A DNA stretch of 39,103 nt. It comes from an uncultured Lachnoclostridium sp. (GTDB lineage Bacteria; Bacillota; Clostridia; Lachnospirales; Lachnospiraceae). The position numbers were made by a program, and so were the translations under genes. The DNA lies in the NCBI GenBank assembly GCA_947369165.1, contig CANBKJ010000019.1, forward strand, positions 1 through 39,103, read 5' to 3'. Positions 15,438-22,889 of this stretch are shown one piece after another (the stretch's first letter is position 1; every line of letters starts with the position of its first letter). The notes beneath the pieces were generated by a model, which saw only the letters and a program-made list of their open reading frames with translations, had not been told where the DNA came from and searched no databases.

Positions 15438-17471
15438 ATGAATAAAGAACAGGGTAGTTTAGCGATCAATTCCGAAAATATTTTTCCCATTATTAAAAAA
15501 TGGCTGTATTCTGATCACGATATTTTTATCCGTGAGCTCGTAAGTAATGGATGCGATGCCATTACAAAGCGGAAAAAGCTGGATATGATGGGGGAAACGT
15601 CTCTTCCGGATGAGTACAAAGAAAAAATCGAAGTATTTGTAAATGCCGAAGAAAAGACGATTCGTTTTGTGGATAATGGTCTGGGTATGTCGGCGGATGA
15701 GGTAAAAGAGTACATCAACCAGATCGCATTTTCTGGTGCGGCAGATTTTCTCGAAAAATATAAGGACAAGTCCAGCGAAGATCAGATTATTGGCCACTTT
15801 GGTCTTGGATTTTACTCTGCTTTTATGGTGGCGGATAAAGTGGAGATCAATACAAAGTCATACCGGGATGACGAAAGCGCGGTGCATTGGGAATCGGACT
15901 GTGGGACGGAATTCGAGATGGATAATGGAACAAGGGAAGAGACCGGAACAGAGATCATCCTTCATCTCAACGAGGACAGCTATGAATTCTCAAATGAATA
16001 CAGGGTTAAGGAAGTACTGGATAAATATTGCTCTTTTATGCCGGTGGAGATTTTCTTGGCTAATGAAAATGCTGAACCCCAGTATGAGACCATCCCCAGT
16101 GAAGAGGTGACTGAAAAGGATACGGTTATAGAGGAGATTGTGGAAGAGCCAAAGGAGAATGAAGAAGACGGCGATGAAAAGAAAGAGCCGGTCAAGAAGA
16201 CAAAGATCCTCAAGCGTCCGGTTTCAATCAGTGATACCCAGCCACTTTGGACCAAGCATCCAAATGAGTGCTCTGAAGAAGACTATAAGGAATTTTACCG
16301 TACAGTATTTCATGATTATAAGGAACCGTTGTTCTGGATCCATCTGAATATGGATTATCCCTTCAATCTCAAGGGAATTCTGTATTTTCCAAAGGTAAAC
16401 CTGGAGTATGAAAATGCCGAAGGCGTGATCAAACTCTACAACAATCAGGTGTTTATCGCAGATAATATCAAAGAGGTGATTCCAGAGTTTCTTCTTTTGC
16501 TGAAGGGGGTTATCGACTGTCCGGATCTTCCACTGAATGTATCGAGAAGTGCTCTGCAGAACGATGGTTTTGTTACTAAGATCTCGGAGTATATTACGAA
16601 AAAGGTGGCGGATAAGCTCAGCGGTATGTGCAAGACTGACCGGGAAAACTATGAGAAGTATTGGGATGATATCAGCCCATTTATTAAATATGGCTGTTTG
16701 AAAGACCAGAAATTCCAGGAAAAGATGAAAGATTTTATTCTTTTTAAGGATCTTGATGACAAATTTATGACGATGAAAGAATATCTGGAGACGGTGGAAG
16801 CACCGGAAGCCGAAGTTGTTGAGCCAGGTGAGGACACAGAGAACGGGGAGCCGGAAGAGCCGCCTAAGACAACCATCTATTATGTGACGGATCTTCAGCA
16901 GCAGAGCCAGTACATCAATTTGTTCCGGGAGCAGAACATGAACGCCTTTGTTCTTACCCACAGTATTGACCAGCCATTTATCTCGTCACTGGAAGCTGGA
17001 GGGGATAATGTGAAGTTCCAGCGGATCGATGCTGAGGTAACCGATGATTTCAGAGAGGAAGCCAGCGAGGAAGAACTGAAGGAGCAGACCGATATTCTCA
17101 CAGAGCTCTTCCGTAAAGTGTTGGGTAAAGAAAATCTGGAAGTAAAAGTGGAGAAACTGAAAAATGAGAAATTGTCTTCTATGATCACTGTTTCTGAGGA
17201 GACAAGACGTATGCAGGATATGATGAAAATGTACGCTGTGAATGGCATGGGCGGTATGGGTGATTTTGGCGGTGAGAAGCTGGTGCTGAATGCCAATCAT
17301 CCGCTTGTGCAGTATCTGGCAGAGCATAAAGAGGGTGAGCATGCGGAACTTTTCTGCCGGCAGCTGTATGATCTGGCGATGATCAGCCACAAACCACTGG
17401 AAGCAGAAGATATGACAGCATTTATCCAGAGAAGTAATGAAATTATGGAACTGCTGGCAAAGGACGAGTAA
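15438..17471 (+). CDS. htpG: Molecular chaperone HtpG (Hsp90)
   Basis: 677-residue bacterial Hsp90, an ATP-dependent homodimeric chaperone. The GHKL ATPase domain is at the N-terminus: IRELVSNGCDAI (Mg-ATP Asn helix; the usual ELISNASDA is varied), VDNGLGM and GHFGLGFYSAFMVADKV. A charged insert rich in Glu and Lys (about residues 225-260, KENEEDGDEKKEPVKK) separates it from the middle domain, which keeps DLPLNVSRSALQND with the catalytic Arg. A second acidic stretch (PEAEVVEPGEDTENGEPEEP) lies near residue 455. ATG 15438 has AGGAG upstream; the 15414 TTG reading is ignored. Regulation is by the CIRCE element, so HrcA repression released by heat or misfolding stress is expected. Confidence 0.97.
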   Translation: MNKEQGSLAINSENIFPIIKKWLYSDHDIFIRELVSNGCDAITKRKKLDMMGETSLPDEYKEKIEVFVNAEEKTIRFVDNGLGMSADEVKEYINQIAFSGAADFLEKYKDKSSEDQIIGHFGLGFYSAFMVADKVEINTKSYRDDESAVHWESDCGTEFEMDNGTREETGTEIILHLNEDSYEFSNEYRVKEVLDKYCSFMPVEIFLANENAEPQYETIPSEEVTEKDTVIEEIVEEPKENEEDGDEKKEPVKKTKILKRPVSISDTQPLWTKHPNECSEEDYKEFYRTVFHDYKEPLFWIHLNMDYPFNLKGILYFPKVNLEYENAEGVIKLYNNQVFIADNIKEVIPEFLLLLKGVIDCPDLPLNVSRSALQNDGFVTKISEYITKKVADKLSGMCKTDRENYEKYWDDISPFIKYGCLKDQKFQEKMKDFILFKDLDDKFMTMKEYLETVEAPEAEVVEPGEDTENGEPEEPPKTTIYYVTDLQQQSQYINLFREQNMNAFVLTHSIDQPFISSLEAGGDNVKFQRIDAEVTDDFREEASEEELKEQTDILTELFRKVLGKENLEVKVEKLKNEKLSSMITVSEETRRMQDMMKMYAVNGMGGMGDFGGEKLVLNANHPLVQYLAEHKEGEHAELFCRQLYDLAMISHKPLEAEDMTAFIQRSNEIMELLAKDE

Positions 17472-17512
17472 GTCTCAGGATGAAAACATCATTGGTATTG
17501 TATTAGATATGG

Positions 17513-17546
17513 GCGCTTTGCGGGACAGGTTGTATTCGCAAAGCGC
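17513..17546. other. Inverted repeat downstream of htpG
   Basis: GCGCTTTGCG (17513-17522) and CGCAAAGCGC (17537-17546) form a perfect 10-bp stem, but it is followed by A-residues on the plus strand, so it is not itself a canonical terminator. It may stabilise the htpG 3' end or act together with the stem at 17553. Confidence 0.55.
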
Positions 17547-17552
17547 AAAAAA

Positions 17553-17594
17553 AAAATCCTCCGGAACTATCTGAAACAGAATCCGGGGGATTTT
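17553..17594. terminator. Bidirectional terminator between htpG and a convergent gene
   Basis: AAAATCCTCCGGA (17553-17565) pairs with TCCGGGGGATTTT (17582-17594), with one wobble pair. The plus strand ends in TTTT. The minus strand ends in a ten-T run (complement of 17556-17547). It serves the convergent ends of htpG and the 17638 gene. Confidence 0.8.
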
Positions 17595-17637
17595 AAAAAT
17601 ATGTAATCTGTAATTGAAGACAGACCAGCAGATTATA

Positions 17638-17934
17638 TTACAGAAAAAAACTGGCTATAAAAACACCGCAGATTACCACGGCCACCATGAAATAAATCAC
17701 AGCATATACGATGCGGTTCGGAATAAAGCGAATTCCGCAAATGATACACAGAAGAGCCAGCAATACCAAGTCTACAGTGTTAGTAATAGTGATCGGAAGG
17801 ATATTGTCAAGTCCCAGTACTGCCAGAGCAAGAATAGTTATGGTGATGCTAATCTGAAGAATCAATATGATACATTCTTTGATCGAGTGTTTTTGTATGA
17901 AATATCCCACACTATTTTTAAATGTATTTCCCAT
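17638..17934 (-). CDS. Small three-helix membrane protein
   Basis: 98-residue protein with three hydrophobic segments: ECIILILQISITITILALAV, VDLVLLALLCIICGI and VYAVIYFMVAVVICGVFIAS. The N-terminal stub is MGNTFKNSVGYFIQKHS. No conserved catalytic residues or known domain are visible. GGAGG 8-9 nt upstream of ATG 17934 supports translation. It stands alone on the minus strand with its own terminator. The 250-nt upstream region holds a 52-nt palindrome (17990-18041) that may control it. Function unknown. Confidence 0.7.
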   Translation of the reverse strand: MGNTFKNSVGYFIQKHSIKECIILILQISITITILALAVLGLDNILPITITNTVDLVLLALLCIICGIRFIPNRIVYAVIYFMVAVVICGVFIASFFL

Positions 17935-17989
17935 ATTTCAGTTGTCCTCCAAAAATTCCCCCCTAAAAAATCTTAATGACTACCCTGAT

Positions 17990-18041
17990 GTATTGTATCA
18001 CTCACATTTCGTCAAATGACGTAGAATGAATGATACAGTAC
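17990..18041 (-). promoter_or_regulatory. 52-nt concentric palindrome upstream of the membrane protein gene
   Basis: Outer arms GTATTGTATCA (17990-18000) and TGATACAGTAC (18031-18041) and inner arms CGTCA/TGACG (18010-18021) share one centre at 18015.5. About 19 of 26 opposed positions are complementary. It has no T-tract, so it is not a plain terminator. It lies 56 nt before the ATG at 17934, so it may be an operator or a 5' UTR structure. The rest of 17935-18186 is AT-rich with no gene or clear promoter that I can support. Confidence 0.5.
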
Positions 18042-18186
18042 CCTAGCCCAACGGCATTATAATGAATGTCTGATATGATTTTGTCTGTGCCCTAAGCTAA
18101 CCCTATTATACAACAGTTTCAGATTGAATAAAATGTATATAATAAAAAAAGTTTATAAAAAAACTATAATATTCCATAAATAGTAC

Positions 18187-18215
18187 TTTACAAAATAGGA
18201 AAAGTCAGTTATAAT
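18187..18215 (+). promoter_or_regulatory. Promoter of tRNA-Thr
   Basis: TTTACA (18187-18192) and TATAAT (18210-18215) with a 17-bp spacer, 20 nt before the tRNA 5' end. Confidence 0.75.
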
Positions 18216-18235
18216 GTTTTAGGTCAAGTTATTAC

Positions 18236-18308
18236 GCCTCGATAGCTCAGTCGGTAGAGCACTTCACTCGTAATGAAGGGGTCGAGGGTTCAAGTCCCTT
18301 TCGAAGCT
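18236..18308 (+). tRNA. tRNA-Thr (anticodon CGT)
   Basis: 73-nt cloverleaf. The acceptor is GCCTCGA with TCGAAGC, the D arm GCTC/GAGC, the anticodon stem CTTCA/TGAAG with loop CTCGTAA (anticodon CGT, decoding ACG), and the T arm GAGGG-TTCAAGT-CCCTT. The 3' CCA is not encoded. The acceptor stem has one C-A mismatch at position 3:70. The gene stands alone with its own promoter and terminator. Confidence 0.93.
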
Positions 18309-18327
18309 TATGGGTTTGATACCTTTA

Positions 18328-18362
18328 AACACCGTAGAATCAAGGGGTCTACGGTGTTTTTT
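18328..18362 (+). terminator. Terminator of tRNA-Thr
   Basis: AACACCGTAGA (18328-18338) and TCTACGGTGTT (18348-18358) form a perfect 11-bp stem with a TTTTTT tail. Confidence 0.92.
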
Positions 18363-18502
18363 GTTGTGAACTGTATTAACTGGTTTGTCCTGATATGGCT
18401 AAAACTTGAGGAAAACATATTTTATGATACAAACGATAAAAATACTTATGCTATACTAATAAGCAGAAAGGAAGTGGAAAATTATTTACTATATTGGAAC
18501 AG

Positions 18503-18613
18503 ATGAATATAACGAAAACAGAATTGAGGGAAAATATTAAAATTTCCACAGCCACTCTTGCAAAACTGATACAGTTGCTTTACCCAATGATACACGTGAT
18601 CCAGCTATCATGA
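18503..18613 (+). pseudogene. Fragment of an XRE/Cro-type HTH regulator
   Basis: A 36-codon frame begins MNITKTELRENIKIST and continues ATLAKL, the recognisable start of small XRE-family repressors (usually KTELRE...IS..TLAKLGKNE). After TLAKL the sequence departs from the family and stops, so at least half of the roughly 65-residue domain is missing. No good ribosome site precedes it. It sits about 200 nt past a tRNA gene, where integrated elements often leave remnants. The rest of 18363-18675 is AT-rich without a gene I can support. Confidence 0.5.
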
Positions 18614-18675
18614 AAAAAGGAAGACAGGTCCCGGCAGCGGCCTTTTTTTCTTGGAAAAATCCGGTTGTGGCGGGG

Positions 18676-18704
18676 TTGACAAACAACATAAGATACTGTA
18701 AAAT
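18676..18704 (+). promoter_or_regulatory. Consensus promoter of the fatty acid operon
   Basis: TTGACA (18676-18681) and TAAAAT (18699-18704) with a 17-bp spacer, giving a leader of about 110 nt before acpP. Confidence 0.82.
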
Positions 18705-18713
18705 ACTGAATAA

Positions 18714-18727
18714 CTCAAATTGTTGAG
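18714..18727 (+). promoter_or_regulatory. Candidate operator at the acpP transcription start
   Basis: Dyad CTCAA-ATTG-TTGAG at 18714-18727, starting 10 bp after the -10 box and so overlapping the expected start point. Its position and AT-rich dyad would suit a FabT/FapR-type lipid repressor, but I cannot assign the regulator. Confidence 0.45.
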
Positions 18728-18822
18728 AAAAATTGAAAATAATATTTAGTCTGCTGAGGCCTACATAATGCCGAGGGAGTTGGTTCATGGATCTGGCAGG
18801 CTAGGAAAAAGGAGAAATAATC

Positions 18823-19053
18823 ATGTTAGAAAAAATGCAGGAACTTATCGCAGACCAGTTGAGCGTGGATGCAGACAGTATCACAGAGGCTTCTTCTTTC
18901 AAAGATGATTTGGGAGCAGATTCTCTGGATCTTTATGAATTGATCATGGCTCTTGAGGAAGAGTATGATGTTGAGATCCCTACAGATGATCTGGAAAGCA
19001 TTAATACTGTAGGTGATGTAATTAATTTCTTAAAGGAGAAGGGTGTAGAATAA
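18823..19053 (+). CDS. acpP: Acyl carrier protein
   Basis: 76-residue acidic acyl carrier protein. It holds growing fatty acyl chains as thioesters on a 4'-phosphopantetheine arm. The attachment Ser34 lies in [10 protein letters not shown] (DSL motif). The four-helix pattern and length are typical, with a negatively charged helix II ([17 protein letters not shown]). AGGAGA precedes the ATG. First gene of the fab cluster, transcribed from the strong promoter at 18676. It is separated from fabD by 255 nt that contain hairpins, which may allow acpP to be made in excess over the enzymes. Confidence 0.97.
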   Translation: MLEKMQELIADQLSVDADSITEASSFKDDLGADSLDLYELIMALEEEYDVEIPTDDLESINTVGDVINFLKEKGVE

Positions 19054-19070
19054 TCGCTGCATCTTTCGTT

Positions 19071-19242
19071 TGGCCTACCCGTTTGAGCGAGTTGGGATGG
19101 GTGTGGCAGACTGCTTGCATCTTAATGTGATTTACAAAATGTGAGAAATGGTGTGGTTGCTGATAAATGCTTATCGGCAGCCACCATTTCAAAATATGGG
19201 GATTTTGTAACACCATCAGTAGAAAAAGTGCTGCATGGTGTT
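19071..19242 (+). other. Structured gap between acpP and fabD
   Basis: The 255-nt gap has no convincing ORF but contains ordered hairpins: an imperfect one near 19071-19105 (GCC..ACCC with GGGT..GGC), a strong one at 19145-19190 (GAAATGGTG with CACCATTTC, plus GATAA/TTATC inside) and AACACCAT/ATGGTGTT at 19209-19242. None has a T-tract, so they are not standard terminators. RNA processing, mRNA stabilisation of acpP or a cis-regulatory role are possible. Confidence 0.5.
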
Positions 19243-19308
19243 GATGTACGTTGGCACCACAGAGTGATAAATAAGAAATAGAAATGGTTTTATGGAGGAA
19301 AGATAGTT

Positions 19309-20241
19309 ATGGGTAAGATTGCATTCGTATTTCCCGGACAGGGTGCACAAAAGGTAGGAATGGGAAAAGAATTTTATGAGTATTCTCCGATTGCAAAAGA
19401 AATATTTGATCAGGCAGGGGAAGCGGTAGGACTGGATCTGAAAGCCCTCTGTTTTGAGGATAATGAAGATATTAATATAACAGAGTTCACACAGGTGGCA
19501 CTATTGACTACCAGTGTGGCGATCATGGAAGTTCTGAGGGACAAAGGTCTGAAGCCGGATGTAGCGGCAGGACTCAGTCTTGGGGAATACTGTGCCCTTG
19601 TGGCAGCGGATTCCATGAATTATATCGATGCGGCAAAAGCCGTCCGCAAACGCGGTATCTATATGCAGGAAGAAGTTCCTGCCGGAGTTGGTGGCATGGC
19701 TGCGGTTATGGGACTGGATGCATTCCAGATCGAGAAGGCGATCGAGGGCATTGACCAGGTTCAGGTGGCAAATTATAATTGTCCGGGGCAGATCGTTATT
19801 TCTGGAAAGAAAGAGGCGGTGGAAGCCGGTGCTGCGAAATGTAAGGAAGCCGGTGCCAAGAGAACGGTTATGCTGAATGTCAGCGGACCATTTCACTCAG
19901 ATCTTCTGAAGGGGGCAGGAACAAAGCTGGAGGCTGTTCTGAATGAGATCGAGATCGGGGCACCGAAAATTCCCTATGTGGCAAATGTGACTGCGGGTTA
20001 TGTGACAGAGCAGGCGGATATCCAGCCTCTGCTGGTAAGACAGGTGTCCTCATCCGTGCGCTGGCAGCAGTCAGTAGAAACCATGTCAGCAGATGGTGTG
20101 GATACATTTATTGAGATCGGGCCGGGCCGTACCCTTGCGGGCTTTAATAAGAAGATCAGCAAAGCTATTGGAAAAGAGCTGACTACATATAGTGTGGGAA
20201 CAATCGCAGAGATGGATGCACTACTTGAGACCCTGGCATAA
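19309..20241 (+). CDS. fabD: Malonyl-CoA:ACP transacylase
   Basis: 310-residue FabD, which loads malonyl groups from CoA onto acyl carrier protein for chain elongation. Visible motifs are the N-terminal FPGQGAQKVGMG, the nucleophile elbow GLSLGEYCAL (Ser around residue 91), the catalytic His in VSGPFHSDLL (about 198) and the C-terminal EIGPGRTLAGF. Length is normal. It starts after GGAGG, 38 nt before fabG. It is part of a continuous fab operon. Confidence 0.97.
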   Translation: MGKIAFVFPGQGAQKVGMGKEFYEYSPIAKEIFDQAGEAVGLDLKALCFEDNEDINITEFTQVALLTTSVAIMEVLRDKGLKPDVAAGLSLGEYCALVAADSMNYIDAAKAVRKRGIYMQEEVPAGVGGMAAVMGLDAFQIEKAIEGIDQVQVANYNCPGQIVISGKKEAVEAGAAKCKEAGAKRTVMLNVSGPFHSDLLKGAGTKLEAVLNEIEIGAPKIPYVANVTAGYVTEQADIQPLLVRQVSSSVRWQQSVETMSADGVDTFIEIGPGRTLAGFNKKISKAIGKELTTYSVGTIAEMDALLETLA

Positions 20242-20279
20242 ATGGCGGCACAAAGAGCGCGCAGAAATGAGGAGGAAAT

Positions 20280-21023
20280 ATGTTATTAGAAGATAAGATT
20301 GCAGTAGTGACTGGGGCGGGAAGAGGAATTGGAAGAGGTATCGCCCTGGCTCTGGCCAGAGAAGGTGCCATGGTGGTCGTTAATTACAATGGTTCTGCAG
20401 ACCGCGCCGCAGAGGTGGTGGATACCATCTCGGCAGCTGGAGGGAAAGCGGTGTCGATCCAGTGTAATGTCAGCGATTTTGAGGCGGCAAAGGAGTTCTA
20501 TGCCGGCATCGTTAAAGAGTATGGTAGAATTGATATTCTTGTAAACAATGCGGGAATTACAAAAGATAATCTGATCATGAAAATGTCAGAACAGGAGTTC
20601 CAGAGTGTGATCCAGACCAATCTGGCGGGAACGTTCCATGGTGTTAAATTTGTGACCCGTCCGATGATGAAGCAGAGAAGCGGGCGGATCATAAATATTG
20701 CTTCTGTCTCCGGCGTGACAGGAAATATGGGACAGGCAAATTATTCGGCGTCGAAAGCCGGAGTGATCGGCCTGACCAAGGCGACAGCGAAGGAGCTGGC
20801 CTCCAGGAATATCACGGTAAATGCAGTTGCACCGGGATTTGTGGAGACGGAGATGACAGAGGTGTTGTCCGATTCGGTGAAGGAGGCGGCTGTGGCCACC
20901 ATTCCTCTTGGAAAATTTGGACAGGTAGAGGATATTGCAGAGGCAGTGGTATTTCTTGCTTCAGATAAGGCAAAATACATAACCGGCCAGGTACTTTGTG
21001 TAGATGGCGGTATAGCGATGTAA
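20280..21023 (+). CDS. fabG: 3-oxoacyl-ACP reductase
   Basis: 247-residue short-chain dehydrogenase that reduces 3-ketoacyl-ACP with NADPH. The Rossmann glycine motif is TGAGRGIGRGIA. NNAGI and the catalytic Ser-Tyr-Lys (ASVSG, then YSASKAG) are intact, and the C-terminus ends VLCVDGGIAM, typical of FabG. Ribosome site GAGGA. Context between fabD and fabF makes the lipid role firm over other SDRs. Confidence 0.96.
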   Translation: MLLEDKIAVVTGAGRGIGRGIALALAREGAMVVVNYNGSADRAAEVVDTISAAGGKAVSIQCNVSDFEAAKEFYAGIVKEYGRIDILVNNAGITKDNLIMKMSEQEFQSVIQTNLAGTFHGVKFVTRPMMKQRSGRIINIASVSGVTGNMGQANYSASKAGVIGLTKATAKELASRNITVNAVAPGFVETEMTEVLSDSVKEAAVATIPLGKFGQVEDIAEAVVFLASDKAKYITGQVLCVDGGIAM

Positions 21024-21060
21024 AAAATGGAACCATTATAATTTAGGAGGATTAAATTCA

Positions 21061-22299
21061 ATGAGCAGACGAGTAGTCATAACTGGAATGGGAGCGATCA
21101 CGCCCATTGGAAATTCGGTTGATGAATTCTGGGGAAATGTTAAGAAGGGCGTGGTAGGCATCGGCCCGATGACTCAGATCGATACTTCCGATTACAAGGC
21201 AAAGCTGGCAGCTGAGGTAAAGGACTTTGATCCAAAGGAGTATATGGATCCCAAATCCGCAAGACGTATGGAGCGGTTTGCCCAGTTTGCAGTAGCAGCA
21301 GCAAAACAGGCTTTGGAAGACAGTGGGCTGGATTTGGAAAAAGAAGATCCTTTTTTGGTTGGGACCAGTGTGGGCTGCGGTATCGGAAGTCTACAGTGTA
21401 CCCAGAGGGAGTATAAAAAGCTGTTAGATAAGGGACCAAACAGGGTATCGCCGTTGATGATCCCGATGCTGATTTCCAACATTGCCGCAGGAAATGTTGC
21501 GATCCAGTTTGGTTTAAAAGGAAAGAATATCAATATTGTTACAGCATGTGCCACAGGTACTCATTGTATCGGGGAAGGTTTCCGCTCGATCCAGTACGGT
21601 GAGGCAGATGTGATGGTTGCCGGAGGTTCTGAGGCGGCGATCACGGAACTGGGGGTAGCTGGATTTACCAGTATGACAGCTCTGTCTCTTTCCACAGATC
21701 CGGCAAAGGCATCGATTCCTTTTGATGTGGACCGCAGCGGCTTTGTAATGGGAGAAGGTGCCGGGATCGTTGTTCTGGAGGAACTGGAGCATGCGAAAAA
21801 ACGCGGTGCTAAGATTTATGCTGAGGTGACTGGATACGGAGCTACCAATGACGCTTATCATATTACTTCCCCGGCGGAAGATGGAAGCGGTGCGGCGAAG
21901 GCCATGGAATTTGCCATCAAAGATGCAGGGATCAAACCGGAAGATGTGGACTATATCAATGCTCATGGAACCAGTACTCATATGAATGATCTCTTTGAGA
22001 CAAGAGCAATCAAGCTGGCTATGGGAGAAGCGGCTTATCAGTGCAAAGTCAGCTCCACCAAATCCATGGTAGGCCACCTTTTGGGCGCGGCAGGCGGGGT
22101 AGAAACCATTGCCTGTGTAAAATCTATCATGGAAAATTATGTGCATGTCAATGCAGGGCTGACCAATCAGGATCCGGAATGTGACCTGGATTGTGTGAAG
22201 GGAGAAGGGATCGAGACAGAAGTAAAGATTGCGATGTCTAATTCCCTCGGTTTTGGCGGTCATAATGCGACGCTTATTTTCAAAGCTTATGAAGAATGA
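21061..22299 (+). CDS. fabF: 3-oxoacyl-ACP synthase II
   Basis: 412-residue elongating condensing enzyme. The Cys-His-His triad is present: Cys in TACATGTHC (about 163), His in NAHGTSTHMND (about 303) and His in KSMVGHLLGAAGG (about 338). The N-terminus RRVVITGMGAITPIGN and the C-terminal NSLGFGGHNATLIF are standard for FabF. AGGAGG precedes the ATG. The cluster has no KAS III gene for initiation, so priming must come from elsewhere. Confidence 0.97.
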   Translation: MSRRVVITGMGAITPIGNSVDEFWGNVKKGVVGIGPMTQIDTSDYKAKLAAEVKDFDPKEYMDPKSARRMERFAQFAVAAAKQALEDSGLDLEKEDPFLVGTSVGCGIGSLQCTQREYKKLLDKGPNRVSPLMIPMLISNIAAGNVAIQFGLKGKNINIVTACATGTHCIGEGFRSIQYGEADVMVAGGSEAAITELGVAGFTSMTALSLSTDPAKASIPFDVDRSGFVMGEGAGIVVLEELEHAKKRGAKIYAEVTGYGATNDAYHITSPAEDGSGAAKAMEFAIKDAGIKPEDVDYINAHGTSTHMNDLFETRAIKLAMGEAAYQCKVSSTKSMVGHLLGAAGGVETIACVKSIMENYVHVNAGLTNQDPECDLDCVKGEGIETEVKIAMSNSLGFGGHNATLIFKAYEE

Positions 22300-22321
22300 A
22301 CCAAATAAAAAAATAATTATC

Positions 22322-22343
22322 AGCCCGATGGCGCCATTGGGCT
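22322..22343. repeat. Palindromic hairpin sharing a 15-mer with 31447-31461
   Basis: AGCCCGATGGC/GCCATTGGGCT is a near-perfect 22-nt palindrome (one wobble). Its right part, TGGCGCCATTGGGCT, recurs exactly at 31447-31461, also in a hairpin between genes. Confidence 0.5.
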
Positions 22344-22357
22344 AAAGAAAAGGGGAG

Positions 22358-22378
22358 AGGCACGTTTTTGTGCCTTTT
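22358..22378 (+). terminator. Weak terminator after fabF
   Basis: AGGCAC-GTTTTT-GTGCCT stem followed by TTTT (22358-22378). The short stem suggests partial termination before fabZ. Confidence 0.5.
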
Positions 22379-22448
22379 GCCATTTTGTGACAGTCATATA
22401 TTACTTGTATTTGATAAAAAATTATGATATATATTGAAGGAGGCAGAC

Positions 22449-22874
22449 ATGTTATTAGATGTAAATGGTATCAAAGAAATTATTCCACACCGTTATCCTT
22501 TTTTACTGGTGGATTGTATTGAGGAGATGGAGCCCGGCGTAAAGGCAGTAGGTTATAAAAACGTGACTGTGAACGAGCCGTTTTTTCAGGGACATTTTCC
22601 ACAGAAACCAGTGATGCCGGGAGTTTTGATCGTCGAAGCGTTGGCGCAGGTGGGGGCGGTTGCTGTCCTGAGCCTGGAGGAGAACAAAGGAAAGCTGGCA
22701 TTTTTCGGCGGAATTGACAAAGCAAAATTCAGAAGGCAGGTTGTGCCGGGAGACAGGCTGCGGCTGGAGACGGAGATCATCAAATGCAAAGGGCCGATGG
22801 GAGTCGGCAGGGCTGTGGCTACGGTGGATGGAAAAACAGCATGTGAGGCCGAGATAAAATTTATGATAGGTTAA
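22449..22874 (+). CDS. fabZ: 3-hydroxyacyl-ACP dehydratase
   Basis: 141-residue hot-dog-fold dehydratase that removes water from 3-hydroxyacyl-ACP. Motifs: [12 protein letters not shown], the catalytic His in [15 protein letters not shown] (about residue 48) and the Glu in LIVEALAQ (about 62). A TTG at 22434 would extend the frame, but GGAGG sits 5 nt before ATG 22449, so I use that. A 149-nt gap with a hairpin and a weak terminator separates it from fabF, while the pyruvate formate-lyase gene begins only 15 nt after it. Confidence 0.95.
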   Translation: MLLDVNGIKEIIPHRYPFLLVDCIEEMEPGVKAVGYKNVTVNEPFFQGHFPQKPVMPGVLIVEALAQVGAVAVLSLEENKGKLAFFGGIDKAKFRRQVVPGDRLRLETEIIKCKGPMGVGRAVATVDGKTACEAEIKFMIG

Positions 22875-22889
22875 CGAATGGAGGAAAAA

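Noticed and set aside
16224-16961. Long minus-strand ORF opposite htpG
   Set aside because: Antisense shadow of conserved Hsp90 sequence, without start signal or recognisable domains.
17513-17546. Hairpin after htpG as a terminator
   Set aside because: It is followed by A-residues on the plus strand; the adjacent stem at 17553-17594 fits better. Kept only as an inverted repeat.
18273-18506. 77-codon ORF running out of the tRNA gene
   Set aside because: It begins inside the tRNA-Thr anticodon arm and crosses its terminator; no ribosome site and no protein-like pattern.
19054-19308. Decayed fabK between acpP and fabD
   Set aside because: I saw no frame with flavin-reductase-like residues; the gap is dominated by hairpins and is much too short.
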